This document shows, piece by piece, positions 8,025-16,751 of a stretch of DNA of 64,000 bases. The position numbers and the translations under genes are program-made. Position 1 is the first letter of the stretch; each line of letters opens with the position of its first letter. The stretch spans positions 62,001 through 126,000 of the forward strand of contig NZ_BSND01000005.1 of NCBI RefSeq assembly GCF_030159795.1, in the 5' to 3' direction. Origin of the DNA: Methylophaga thalassica (GTDB taxonomy: Bacteria > Pseudomonadota > Gammaproteobacteria > Nitrosococcales > Methylophagaceae). Under the pieces are notes generated by a model, which did no database searches, was not told where the DNA came from, and saw nothing but the letters and a program-made list of their open reading frames with translations.

Positions 8025-9110
8025 CTAACTCGCTGAGCTTGTGGCAGACTTTCTTTTCATTTTTTTCTGTTCTAAATAACTCGAAAGCCAGAGCCTTAAA
8101 GGCATTTCGACAAATTTAGCCATAAAGAGTGCAAGTATCACTAAAAATGAGAGCAAAAATATACCTGTATAAGGTGCATAGTCTGAGACTATATATTCAT
8201 AACCATAAGCATTTGATACTGTTTCTGTAAATCGTATAAATGGATAATGAAGAACATATAAGGGATAGCTTGCTGCACCTAACATTAGTAAAACAGGATC
8301 AAGCTTTGATTCTTTTAGTTGTGATGCAATAAGCACTGTGAGCGGAAAAATTATAGTCACGATGAAGATGTCATATATATAGTTATATTTTGGTATGGAT
8401 GGAAATAACAAAACTACAACAATTACCAATACTGCAAACCATGGGGAAATAAAAGATATTTTCTCAATTAATTTGTTTCTAAACCTATATATAAGTACTC
8501 CCATTAAAATACCAAATATGGACCGAGATAAACCAGCAGCATAGTGAGTTTCTGTATTCCCCCATCCTGCATTCAAATGACCGTTAACTACACTGATGTA
8601 TGCTAAAGAAAGACCAGCAGAAAGAACTATCAAAATCAATATTCTGGTTGATAGAAATGGCGCTATCGCTGCATATAGGAAATTAACAAGAAACTCGTAA
8701 AACAACGACCAATACGGGGTGTTTAAAGTAAACATCATTGCCCCACCATGACGAGGTATGAAAAATGCTGTTAGTGCAGCGCTATAACCAGCCCACAGCA
8801 GAAGATTCTTCCCTGATAAATAACCACCAACTATGATCAGAATAAATGCAATACATAGAGAGACAAAATAAATAGGATAAAGTCTTACAAAACGTTTCTT
8901 CACAAAGTCAAAAAAAGAAAGTTCTTTTGATACCAGTTTGTTTTCATATGCAAGCGCTATTACAAAACCACTCAATATGAAAAAAACATCGACTGCTAGA
9001 TATGTATGATTTTTCCAGATCATGAAAAAATCAGGTGCATGAGTCATAACCACCAAGAGAGCGGCTATACCTCTTATCCCATCCAAAAAGACAAATGTCT
9101 GTCTATGCAT
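8025..9110 (-). CDS. Acyltransferase family 3 (OafA/YrhL-like) membrane protein
   Basis: 361 aa with about ten hydrophobic helices. The start MHRQTFVFLDGIRGIAALLV and the following MTHAP carry the family-3 acyltransferase signature, including the R(G) and the conserved His thought to be catalytic. Members O-acetylate or succinylate lipopolysaccharide, exopolysaccharide or peptidoglycan. It is a single gene bracketed by the two tRNA-Cys repeats and is more AT-rich than its neighbours, which suggests acquisition by transfer. No glycan gene accompanies it, so the acceptor is unknown. A typical cargo role would be altering surface antigens or phage receptors, which is inference. Confidence 0.88.
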   Translation of the reverse strand: MHRQTFVFLDGIRGIAALLVVMTHAPDFFMIWKNHTYLAVDVFFILSGFVIALAYENKLVSKELSFFDFVKKRFVRLYPIYFVSLCIAFILIIVGGYLSGKNLLLWAGYSAALTAFFIPRHGGAMMFTLNTPYWSLFYEFLVNFLYAAIAPFLSTRILILIVLSAGLSLAYISVVNGHLNAGWGNTETHYAAGLSRSIFGILMGVLIYRFRNKLIEKISFISPWFAVLVIVVVLLFPSIPKYNYIYDIFIVTIIFPLTVLIASQLKESKLDPVLLMLGAASYPLYVLHYPFIRFTETVSNAYGYEYIVSDYAPYTGIFLLSFLVILALFMAKFVEMPLRLWLSSYLEQKKMKRKSATSSAS

Positions 9111-9301
9111 TAGTGCATCCCTGATATGTTTAGCAAAAGACTATTTAGTCGCCTATTAAAAAATATCTTAACAAACGAACATCCTCTATGCTGGATTGAT
9201 TGATGAACTCAACAAAACGTTAGCTTTTAAGTCTATCGAAATACTATGCATCAATCGTCTGATAACGACTAAAGCAAAATAAATGATCAAATAACAGGCA
9301 T

Positions 9302-9322
9302 AAAAAAAGCGCTTAAAAGCGC
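9302..9322 (-). terminator. Rho-independent terminator of tRNA-Cys copy B
   Basis: On the minus strand, GGCGCT pairs with AGCGC around a short loop and is followed by a T-run. It ends the tRNA-Gly/tRNA-Cys transcript about 35 nt after the tRNA-Cys. Confidence 0.72.
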
Positions 9323-9355
9323 CTGATGTTAATTTGTTTATCTGGGGTTGAAAAA

Positions 9356-9429
9356 TGGAGGCTGGGGTCGGAATCGAACCGGCGTACACGGAGTTGCAGT
9401 CCGCTGCATGACCACTCTGCCACCCAGCC
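9356..9429 (-). tRNA. tRNA-Cys (GCA), copy B
   Basis: 74 nt with encoded CCA, acceptor GGCTGGG/CCCAGCC, anticodon GCA in loop CTGCAAC and T-loop TTCGAAT. It lies 68 nt downstream of the intact tRNA-Gly and matches the conserved pgsA-glyW-cysT gene order. This is likely the ancestral cysteine tRNA gene. Confidence 0.95.
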
Positions 9430-9451
9430 ATTTTTCATTAAGTCTAAGACT

Positions 9452-9490
9452 AAAAAGCCGCGATAGTGACTTGACTGACCGCGGCTTTTT
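9452..9490 (-). terminator. Hairpin with T-run between tRNA-Gly and tRNA-Cys, copy B
   Basis: AAAAAGCCGCG pairs with CGCGGCTTTTT. Its position 7 nt after tRNA-Gly suggests that part of the transcripts end before tRNA-Cys, or that the hairpin guides tRNA 3' processing. Confidence 0.6.
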
Positions 9491-9497
9491 ATATTCT

Positions 9498-9573
9498 TGG
9501 AGCGGGAAACGAGATTCGAACTCGCGACCCCAACCTTGGCAAGGTTGTGCTCTACCAGCTGAGCTATTCCCGC
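9498..9573 (-). tRNA. tRNA-Gly (GCC)
   Basis: 76 nt with encoded CCA. The acceptor is GCGGGAA/TTCCCGC, the D-arm contains AGCTCAGCTGGTAGAGC, the anticodon loop TTGCCAA gives GCC, and the T-loop is TTCGAAT. It is next to pgsA on the same strand, as in E. coli (glyW). Its 3' half is duplicated at 7802-7845. Confidence 0.97.
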
Positions 9574-9611
9574 TGAGGAAGTCGTGCATTATAGGCACTT
9601 CATTTTTTATG

Positions 9612-10169
9612 TCAACCCTTATTTCGCATCATTGGCCAAGCAGCTAAAAGATAGTAGTACATTGACTGTATCGTTAACCAGGCTGCCGCGTACAAGAGAG
9701 CTACACCAATTTCAAAAACTGGTAATCCAAATAAGGGCTTATAGTAAATCAAGCAGGCAATCGCCAGCATTTGGAAGGTGGTTTTCCATTTTCCCATCTG
9801 AGATACCTTAACGGCATTTCTCTGCCCTAATTCGGCCATCCATTCGCGTAATGCGGAAACAATTAATTCACGTGCGATGATTAAAGTGACAGGTATCAGG
9901 ATGTACCAATCCGGACTTTTAAACAGCACCATGATAAGTGCCATCACGACGATAAGCTTGTCGGCTACCGGATCAAGAAATGCACCGAATGCTGAGGTTT
10001 GTTGCCACTTCCTGGCTAAATAACCATCAAGCCAGTCGGTAAATGCGGCAATGACAAATATCAACGCTGCCCAGCATGATGCTGATGGCATGGGTAAAAA
10101 ATAAAACAGGATCAAAACGGGAACTAAGAGAATCCGTAAACAGCTTAAAATATTTGGCAAATTCAACAT
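9612..10169 (-). CDS. pgsA: CDP-diacylglycerol--glycerol-3-phosphate 3-phosphatidyltransferase
   Basis: 185 aa, four or more membrane helices. The CDP-alcohol phosphotransferase signature DGx2ARx8Gx3Dx3D is complete (starting DGYLAR and ending GAFLDPVAD). The enzyme makes phosphatidylglycerol-phosphate from CDP-diacylglycerol and glycerol-3-phosphate in the inner membrane, the first step to phosphatidylglycerol and cardiolipin. It follows uvrC by about 50 nt and precedes tRNA-Gly, the classical gammaproteobacterial order, so it is probably transcribed with uvrC. Confidence 0.96.
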   Translation of the reverse strand: MLNLPNILSCLRILLVPVLILFYFLPMPSASCWAALIFVIAAFTDWLDGYLARKWQQTSAFGAFLDPVADKLIVVMALIMVLFKSPDWYILIPVTLIIARELIVSALREWMAELGQRNAVKVSQMGKWKTTFQMLAIACLIYYKPLFGLPVFEIGVALLYAAAWLTIQSMYYYLLAAWPMMRNKG

Positions 10170-10218
10170 CTTGTGTCACTTAAAATTAAAATCATGGTTA
10201 TGGTATCACTATGCAGAC

Positions 10219-12060
10219 CTAATGATCGCCATGAAAAACATCGTAGATTTTTTGAGCGAGGGATTTGCTGATACCGTCTACCTTGGCTAAATCTTCCACA
10301 CCAGCACGCTGGACTTCCTGCAGGCCACCAAATTGTTGTAACAGTTTTTGTCTGCGTTTAGGCCCTAAGCCTTCAATGTGCTCTAGTGTTGAGGTCTTAC
10401 GCGCTTTAGCACGCCGCTGACGATGTCCGGTAATGGCGAAACGATGGGCCTCATCCCTGACTTGCTGAAGTAGATGTAAGGCAGGTGAATCGGCGGTCAG
10501 AGTGACTTCCCCTTCTCTACCGACAAGAAATAATGTTTCTTCACCTGGTCGGCGCTCAGGCCCTTTTGCGATACCTAATATAGGTAGGTCAGATAAATTG
10601 AGTTCTTCCAGCACTTCCTGTGCTTCTTTAATCTGACCTTTACCACCATCTATTAACAAGAGATCAGGTCTTTTGCCTTCGCCTTTTTGCAAACGCGTGA
10701 AACGACGGGTCAAGGCCTGATTCATGGCCGCGTAATCATCACCGCCCGTAATACCTTCAATATTAAATTTACGATAGTCAGCTTTGATAGCGCCTTCAAG
10801 CCCAAATACGACGCACGATGCGACCGTGCGTTCACCACGGGTATGACTGATATCAAAACATTCGATTCGTTTGGGTAACTCATCAAGGCTTAGCGCATCT
10901 TGCAGCATTTCAAAACGTTGCAATAAATTGGAGCGGCTACTTAAGCGCTGCGTCAGGCTAATCTCTGCATTGGTTGAGGCCATTTGCATCCAGCGAACGC
11001 CTTGACCGCGTTGCGGCTTTCTCAAACTGACTTTATGTCCGGACTCAGTTTGCAGTACTTCCTGAAGCAGGTTTTGGTCTTCTGGTTCATGGCTGAGCAA
11101 AATTTCTGTAGGAATATTTTTGCCGAGATAATATTGCGGCACAAAGGCAGACAATAATTCCTCTGGGCTACTATCCCCCGACCCTTTAGGGAAATAACTT
11201 TTACTGCCAAGGTTGCGACCGCCGCGGATAAAACACACTTCAACTACAGCCATGCCATCTCTGACAATGGCGGCCAGTACATCAAACTCGCCTTGATCTG
11301 AACTGACATATTGACGCTCTTGCACCCGACGTAAGGCAATGACTTTATCCCGAATAACGGCGGCTTGTTCAAAATCGAGTCGTTGGGAGGCAGCGTCCAT
11401 TTCGGCACTCAGATCATCCATCACCTGTTTGTTTTTGCCTTCCAGAAACATGATCGTGTGCTCGACATCTTTCTTATATTCTTCTTCACTTATCAGGCCA
11501 ACACAGGGCGCGGTACAGCGTTTTATCTGATATTGCAGGCAAGGACGGGAGCGGTTTTGATAATAACTGTCTTCACACTGTCTGACAGGGAAAAGCTTTT
11601 GTAATAAGTTGAGACTATCGCGAACAGCTCCGGCACTGGGGTATGGCCCGAAATAACGGCCAGCTTTGCGTTTTGCGCCACGGTGATAACTTAATCGGGG
11701 AAATTTATCACCTGAGATTAATAAATAAGGGTAGCTCTTATCATCGCGAAGTAAGATGTTGTAACGCGGCATTAATTCCTTAATAAGATTATTTTCAAGG
11801 ATTAAGGCTTCGTTTTCGGTGTGGGTAACGGTGGTTTCGATGGACGCTATTTGAGCGACCATGACACGGGTTTTGGATGTTAAACCTGTTTTACGAAAGT
11901 AACTGGAAACCCGTTTTTTAAGGTTTTTGGCTTTACCGACATAAATCACCGTCCCGGTATCATCAATCATGCGATAGACGCCGGGACGGCTGGTCAGATT
12001 TTTCAGGAATGAGGCTGAATCAAATTCGCTCGTTTTTGTTTGCTTAACTGCTTCAGCCAT
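10219..12060 (-). CDS. uvrC: Excinuclease ABC subunit C
   Basis: 613 aa, the normal length. The N-terminal GIY-YIG nuclease (PGVYRMI followed by VIYVGKAKNLKKR, about residues 26-52) makes the 3' incision. A UVR motif lies in the middle. A C-terminal RNase H-like nuclease (ECFDISHTRGE, then LLIDGGKGQ) makes the 5' incision, and helix-hairpin-helix motifs lie at the end (LEHIEGLGPKRRQKLL, VDGISKSLAQKI). It acts with UvrA and UvrB in nucleotide excision repair. The start lies 8 nt after a small membrane-protein gene and has only a weak ribosome site, so translation may be coupled. Confidence 0.98.
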   Translation of the reverse strand: MAEAVKQTKTSEFDSASFLKNLTSRPGVYRMIDDTGTVIYVGKAKNLKKRVSSYFRKTGLTSKTRVMVAQIASIETTVTHTENEALILENNLIKELMPRYNILLRDDKSYPYLLISGDKFPRLSYHRGAKRKAGRYFGPYPSAGAVRDSLNLLQKLFPVRQCEDSYYQNRSRPCLQYQIKRCTAPCVGLISEEEYKKDVEHTIMFLEGKNKQVMDDLSAEMDAASQRLDFEQAAVIRDKVIALRRVQERQYVSSDQGEFDVLAAIVRDGMAVVEVCFIRGGRNLGSKSYFPKGSGDSSPEELLSAFVPQYYLGKNIPTEILLSHEPEDQNLLQEVLQTESGHKVSLRKPQRGQGVRWMQMASTNAEISLTQRLSSRSNLLQRFEMLQDALSLDELPKRIECFDISHTRGERTVASCVVFGLEGAIKADYRKFNIEGITGGDDYAAMNQALTRRFTRLQKGEGKRPDLLLIDGGKGQIKEAQEVLEELNLSDLPILGIAKGPERRPGEETLFLVGREGEVTLTADSPALHLLQQVRDEAHRFAITGHRQRRAKARKTSTLEHIEGLGPKRRQKLLQQFGGLQEVQRAGVEDLAKVDGISKSLAQKIYDVFHGDH

Positions 12061-12068
12061 GTTTCATT

Positions 12069-12275
12069 TCAAGTTTGGTCGTTTTGTCTGGGTGCGTACT
12101 GACGTTGATAACATTTATGCGCTTGATAAAAGCTATTTGCTGACAGGCCCAGCAAAATAAAACCACCAATCAAGGCTGGCACATCAGTATAAAAAAAGTA
12201 AAACATCGCCAAGGCTGCCAACAACTCGGCACTTCCTATTGTTTTTAACAACACGACATTTTCAATTCGCTTCAT
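12069..12275 (-). CDS. Small two-helix membrane protein of unknown function
   Basis: 68 aa with two hydrophobic segments (about 10-28 and 33-50) and a charged C-terminus (RQYAPRQNDQT). GGGAG lies 8 nt before the ATG, and it ends 8 nt before uvrC, so it looks like a real first gene of the uvrC-pgsA transcript. No known family is recognised. The short hydrophilic tail and two helices would fit a YgaP/DUF2892-like fold, but that is only a guess. Confidence 0.6.
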   Translation of the reverse strand: MKRIENVVLLKTIGSAELLAALAMFYFFYTDVPALIGGFILLGLSANSFYQAHKCYQRQYAPRQNDQT

Positions 12276-12419
12276 TATTATTCTCCCGCACCTTTGCTAG
12301 TTTATTCAAGCATATAATCACTTATAAATTATAAGGGATAATGTGCCTTATTCAGGTCTTTGTGACAAGACTTCTTCGTTTTATGTGAAAATAGACGTTT
12401 TTGTAACGAATCCAGTCTA

Positions 12420-15400
12420 GTGAATCATACTCAGCCTAATCTGCTCAATCCCAAGTTACCGTCATCCAATAAAGAAGTCCTGTTTGCTGGCCAACTTTAT
12501 GGCAGCGCACAAGGCCTGTTATTAGCAAAAGCGGCGCAGCAGCACGACGGCCCGCTATTGGTCATCACCGATGATATGAATAGTGCACATCGGCTGGAAT
12601 TAGAAGCTAAATTTTTCCTTGGTGAAGATAAGCGGCCGGTTTTACATTTCCCCGATTGGGAAACGCTGCCTTACGATACCTTTTCTCCTCACCAGGATAT
12701 CGTTTCAGAACGCTTAGAAACACTGCATCAATTACCTGACTTCAAGCAAGGTCTGTTGATGGTGCCCATCGCGACATTAATGCAGCGTATTGCGCCTCGT
12801 GCTTTCCTTGAAGGCAACACGCTGATTCTGAAGACGGGTGATCAGTTTGATATTGAAAGCTGGCGAATGAAGCTGGAAAAAGCCGGCTATCGTAACGTTT
12901 CACAAGTGATGGAACATGGTGAGTTTACTGTTCGTGGGGCGATTATTGATTTGTACCCAATGGGTAGCAAACTCCCCTATCGTATTGATCTGTTTGATGA
13001 TGAAATCGACACCCTCAGAACATTTGACCCGGAAACTCAGCGTTCAATAGATACCATTGATAGCATTCAGCTATTGCCTGCGCGCGAATTTCCGATGACC
13101 GAAGACGGCATTCAGTTATTCCGGCAACAATTCCGTCGCCATTTTGAGGGTGACCCGCAGCGTAGCTTTATTTACCGTGAAGTGAGTGACGGTAATGTGC
13201 CAGGCGGCATTGAGTTTTATCTGCCCTTATTCTTTGAAGAAACCAATAGTCTGCTCGACTATCTGCCGGATAACACTTTGATTGTCAGTGTGGCTGATCC
13301 ACATGTTGGTGCTGAACGCTACTGGCAGGAAATCAGTGACCGCTATCGTAATCATCGTGTGAATCCAGAACGGCCTTTGCTTGAACCTCAGCATGTTTTC
13401 ATTCCTGTTGAGGAGTTATTTAGTCGTTTCAAATCCTATCAACGCCTGCAACTGCAGAGCTTTGAACATCAGGATAAAGCCGGTCATATCAACTATGGCT
13501 CTGGCATGCCACCACAATTGACGATGAATGCGCGTAAGGATAAACCCTGCGAAGCCTTACAGCAATTTATCGATCAGTTTAAAGGACGAATCTTATTTGC
13601 AGCAGAGAGTGCCGGACGCCGGGAAACATTACTGGACATGCTGCGTCAGCACGATATCAAATGTCAGCCGGTCAGTAACTGGGATGCTTTTATTCAAAGT
13701 AATGACGCTTTAACGATTACGGTTGCGCCACTTGAACAAGGTTTATTGCTAGGTAATGAAAATCTGGCGGTTATTGCTGAAACGCAGTTGTTTGGCCAAC
13801 AGGTCATGCAACGCCGACGTCGCAGTCGTAAAAAGCGTGATACCGATGCCATTATCCGTAATCTTGCTGAACTTTCCGTCGGTGATGCTGTTGTTCATGA
13901 GGACCATGGTGTCGGACGTTATCTTGGTCTACAAACACTGGATATCGGTGATGTTACTGCGGAATATGTCACGCTGGAATATGCCAAGGGCGATAAGCTC
14001 TATGTGCCTGTCGCTTCTCTGGATTTAATCAGTCGTTACTCTGGCGCAGCGCCTGAATTGGCTCCATTACATAAACTGGGCACAGGTCAATGGGAAAAAG
14101 CCCGTAAACGCGCGGCTGAAAAAGCACGTGATGTGGCGGCAGAATTATTAGATATCTACGCTCGTCGGGCAGCCAATAAAAAACAACCGATGGGCATGCC
14201 CGATGAAGACTATGCAGCTTTCGCAGCAGCCTTCCCATTTGAACCGACACCCGATCAGCAAGATGCGATTGATGCTGTTATTAAAGACATGTTGTCAGAA
14301 CAGCCGATGGATAGATTAGTGTGTGGTGATGTAGGTTTTGGTAAAACCGAAGTGGCTATGCGTGCGGCGTTTATGGCGGTGCATTCTGGTAAACAGGTCA
14401 TGGTGTTGGTGCCGACCACCTTACTTGCCCAACAACATTATGAGAACTTCAAAGATCGTTTTGCTGACTGGCCGGTAAAAGTCGAAGTGTTATCTCGCTT
14501 TCAATCTAAAAAAGCGCTGGATAAAGTGAAAACAGGGATTAGTGAAGGCAACGCTGACATCATTATCGGTACACACAAATTATTGCAGCAAGATATCGAT
14601 CCCAAACGTCTTGGCCTGTTTATTCTGGATGAGGAACATCGGTTTGGTGTCACTCAGAAAGAGCAGATAAAAAAATACCGCGCTCATATAGATGTGTTGA
14701 CGCTGACAGCGACACCTATTCCGCGAACATTGAATATGTCGATTTCCGGTATTCGGGATTTGTCGATTATCGCCACCGCTCCAGCACGTCGACTAGCCAT
14801 TAAAACCTTTGTTTTACAATGGGATGCTGAAAAAATCCGTGAGGGTATGCTGCGTGAAATCAAGCGTGGCGGCCAGGTTTATTTCCTACATAACAAAGTA
14901 GAAGATATTGATCGGGTTGCTAGGGAAATAGAAGCGATTCTCCCAGAAGCCAAGGTCGCAGTGGCGCATGGACAAATGCGTGAGCGGGAATTGGAACAAG
15001 TCATGCTCGACTTCTATCACCAGCGTTTCAATGTGTTGGTTTGTACCACCATTATTGAAACCGGTATTGATGTTCCCACTGCCAATACTATCTTTATTGA
15101 CCGCGCGGATAAATTGGGGCTTGCTCAGTTGTATCAAATCCGTGGTCGCGTGGGTCGTTCTCATCATCGGGCCTATGCTTACCTCATCACGCCACCGCAA
15201 AAAGCCATGACCAAAGACGCGGTGAAACGTCTGGAAGCCATTGAGTCTATCGAAGACTTAGGCGCAGGCTTTACCTTAGCCACACACGATATGGAAATTC
15301 GTGGCGCTGGCGAGTTATTAGGTGACGAACAAAGTGGCCAGATGCAGGAGATTGGTTTTAATCTGTATAACGAATTACTGGAACGCGCCGTCAGAGCATT

Positions 15401-15887
15401 GAAATCAGGTAAAGAACCAAGCCTGAATCAATCTGACCGTCACTTTGTCGAAATTGATTTGCACGTCCCCGCCCTGATTCCATCAGACTACTTACCTGAT
15501 GTGCATACACGTTTGGTTTTGTATAAACGTATCTCTGCGGCGGCTGACAATGAAGCCTTACATGAATTACAAGTGGAAATGATCGACCGGTTTGGTTTAT
15601 TACCCGATCAGGTTAAAACCTTGTTTGCTATTCACGAACTTCGCTTTAAGGCCAAACAAATCGGTATTCGTAAGATCGATGTCTACGATCAAGGTGGTCG
15701 TTTGTTATTTGAAGAATCGCCCAATGTTGATCCGATGACCATTATTAATCTCATTCAAAAACAACCGAAGAAGTTCAAATTGGATGGTCAGGACAAATTA
15801 CGCTTCGTTGAAGACATGCCTGAAGCAGAGGATCGCATCGTGGCACTTGATAACTTGTTAGATGCCTTACTGAACAAAAGCGCATGA
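12420..15887 (+). CDS. mfd: Transcription-repair coupling factor
   Basis: 1155 aa, standard length. The UvrB-homology N-terminal region has DWETLPYDTFSPHQDI. A CarD/Tudor-like RNA polymerase-interacting domain follows (VGDAVVHEDHGVGRYLGL). The translocase motor has Walker A GDVGFGKTE, DEEH (in LDEEHRFG), TATPIPRT and QIRGRVGRSHHRAYAYL. The C-terminal TRCF domain ends the protein. Mfd displaces stalled RNA polymerase and recruits UvrA, so it belongs with the uvrC gene upstream on the other strand. The start is GTG at 12420 with no clear Shine-Dalgarno. No better start is apparent because similarity begins close to it. The last 4 nt overlap cmoM. Confidence 0.98.
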   Translation: MNHTQPNLLNPKLPSSNKEVLFAGQLYGSAQGLLLAKAAQQHDGPLLVITDDMNSAHRLELEAKFFLGEDKRPVLHFPDWETLPYDTFSPHQDIVSERLETLHQLPDFKQGLLMVPIATLMQRIAPRAFLEGNTLILKTGDQFDIESWRMKLEKAGYRNVSQVMEHGEFTVRGAIIDLYPMGSKLPYRIDLFDDEIDTLRTFDPETQRSIDTIDSIQLLPAREFPMTEDGIQLFRQQFRRHFEGDPQRSFIYREVSDGNVPGGIEFYLPLFFEETNSLLDYLPDNTLIVSVADPHVGAERYWQEISDRYRNHRVNPERPLLEPQHVFIPVEELFSRFKSYQRLQLQSFEHQDKAGHINYGSGMPPQLTMNARKDKPCEALQQFIDQFKGRILFAAESAGRRETLLDMLRQHDIKCQPVSNWDAFIQSNDALTITVAPLEQGLLLGNENLAVIAETQLFGQQVMQRRRRSRKKRDTDAIIRNLAELSVGDAVVHEDHGVGRYLGLQTLDIGDVTAEYVTLEYAKGDKLYVPVASLDLISRYSGAAPELAPLHKLGTGQWEKARKRAAEKARDVAAELLDIYARRAANKKQPMGMPDEDYAAFAAAFPFEPTPDQQDAIDAVIKDMLSEQPMDRLVCGDVGFGKTEVAMRAAFMAVHSGKQVMVLVPTTLLAQQHYENFKDRFADWPVKVEVLSRFQSKKALDKVKTGISEGNADIIIGTHKLLQQDIDPKRLGLFILDEEHRFGVTQKEQIKKYRAHIDVLTLTATPIPRTLNMSISGIRDLSIIATAPARRLAIKTFVLQWDAEKIREGMLREIKRGGQVYFLHNKVEDIDRVAREIEAILPEAKVAVAHGQMRERELEQVMLDFYHQRFNVLVCTTIIETGIDVPTANTIFIDRADKLGLAQLYQIRGRVGRSHHRAYAYLITPPQKAMTKDAVKRLEAIESIEDLGAGFTLATHDMEIRGAGELLGDEQSGQMQEIGFNLYNELLERAVRALKSGKEPSLNQSDRHFVEIDLHVPALIPSDYLPDVHTRLVLYKRISAAADNEALHELQVEMIDRFGLLPDQVKTLFAIHELRFKAKQIGIRKIDVYDQGGRLLFEESPNVDPMTIINLIQKQPKKFKLDGQDKLRFVEDMPEAEDRIVALDNLLDALLNKSA

Positions 15888-16651
15888 CCATCAAACACGA
15901 TCGTAATTTTGATGATTTATTCGACAGGTTCGATAGCAAAATCTACGACACGGTCAAAGGTGAGTGGCGACTACGATTATTAAAAGAAGATCTGGCACAG
16001 TTTGTTAGCACATCCCCGCTTGATGTGTGGGATGCAGGCTGTGGTCAGGGGCAAATCAGTCTCTGGCTGGCAGAACAAGGTCATCAGCTGACGCTGTGTG
16101 ATCTGTCTGAAAAAATGCTTAATACCGCTAAAGTCAATTTTGAACAGGCCAATATTACGGCCAACTTTTATCAACAATCTGCACAGTCACTCGCCACAGA
16201 GCTTCCTCAATTTGATTTGGTGATCTGTCATGCTGTTCTCGAGTGGTTAAGTGAACCGATATCGTCTTTGCAGATGATTATGGATAAGGTTAAGACCAAC
16301 GGCTATTTGTCATTACTGTTCTACAACAGAAATGCTATGGTTTACAGCAATGTACTAAAGGGCGGCTGGCGCCTGCCACCTATTCTTAATGATAGTTATA
16401 TTGGCAAAGGAAATAAGTTAACACCGCCGAATCCACAATTCCCGCATGAGATTATTGATGTTATTCATCATGCTGGATTTACTGTGGAGACGCACACAGG
16501 CGTGCGCATTTTCAACGACTATATGAGCCAACAAGCTAGAGACAATAGTGACCAGGCTGTGTTATTCGAACTTGAGCATAAGTATTGTCGTATGCCGGTC
16601 TATCGGGATATGGGACGTTACATCCATTTGCTGTTAAAACGCCAAATATAA
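15884..16651 (+). CDS. cmoM: tRNA 5-carboxymethoxyuridine methyltransferase (CmoM/SmtA)
   Basis: 255 aa. NFDDLFDRFDSKIYDTVKG at the N-terminus, the SAM motif WDAGCGQGQIS, LCDLSEKML, and ICHAVLEWLSEP all line up with E. coli CmoM (NFDD..F, LDAGGGEGQ, LCDLSAQM, HAVLEWVADP). The C-terminal GVRIFNDYM and GRYIHLLLK also match. The enzyme methylates cmo5U34 to mcmo5U in wobble-position tRNAs. Its ATG overlaps the mfd stop by 4 nt, so translation is coupled. Confidence 0.9.
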   Translation: MTIKHDRNFDDLFDRFDSKIYDTVKGEWRLRLLKEDLAQFVSTSPLDVWDAGCGQGQISLWLAEQGHQLTLCDLSEKMLNTAKVNFEQANITANFYQQSAQSLATELPQFDLVICHAVLEWLSEPISSLQMIMDKVKTNGYLSLLFYNRNAMVYSNVLKGGWRLPPILNDSYIGKGNKLTPPNPQFPHEIIDVIHHAGFTVETHTGVRIFNDYMSQQARDNSDQAVLFELEHKYCRMPVYRDMGRYIHLLLKRQI

Positions 16652-16751
16652 TCTTAAGATTTATTAATAGTCTGCTTATCAAAGCCACTGTGTCTGCTAC
16701 AATAGCCGCTATTTTTTAGTGAATCTAATCAATTATCCTTACAAGGTTATT

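Larger units (their letters stand above)
9291..9541. repeat. ~250-bp direct repeat, copy B
   Basis: Same-orientation partner of 7596-7845. At this copy the similarity ends inside tRNA-Gly but the tRNA itself continues intact toward pgsA, so copy B is at the ancestral location (pgsA-tRNA-Gly-tRNA-Cys, as in E. coli). The two copies bracket a 1.4-kb interval with one acyltransferase gene. Confidence 0.9.

Noticed and set aside
11022-11243. Short frames inside uvrC, mfd, rep and the exoprotein gene
   Set aside because: Shadow frames of long well-conserved genes, without ribosome sites or family similarity.
12420-12422. Later ATG as mfd start
   Set aside because: Similarity to Mfd begins close to the GTG, and no better-placed ribosome site is seen downstream.
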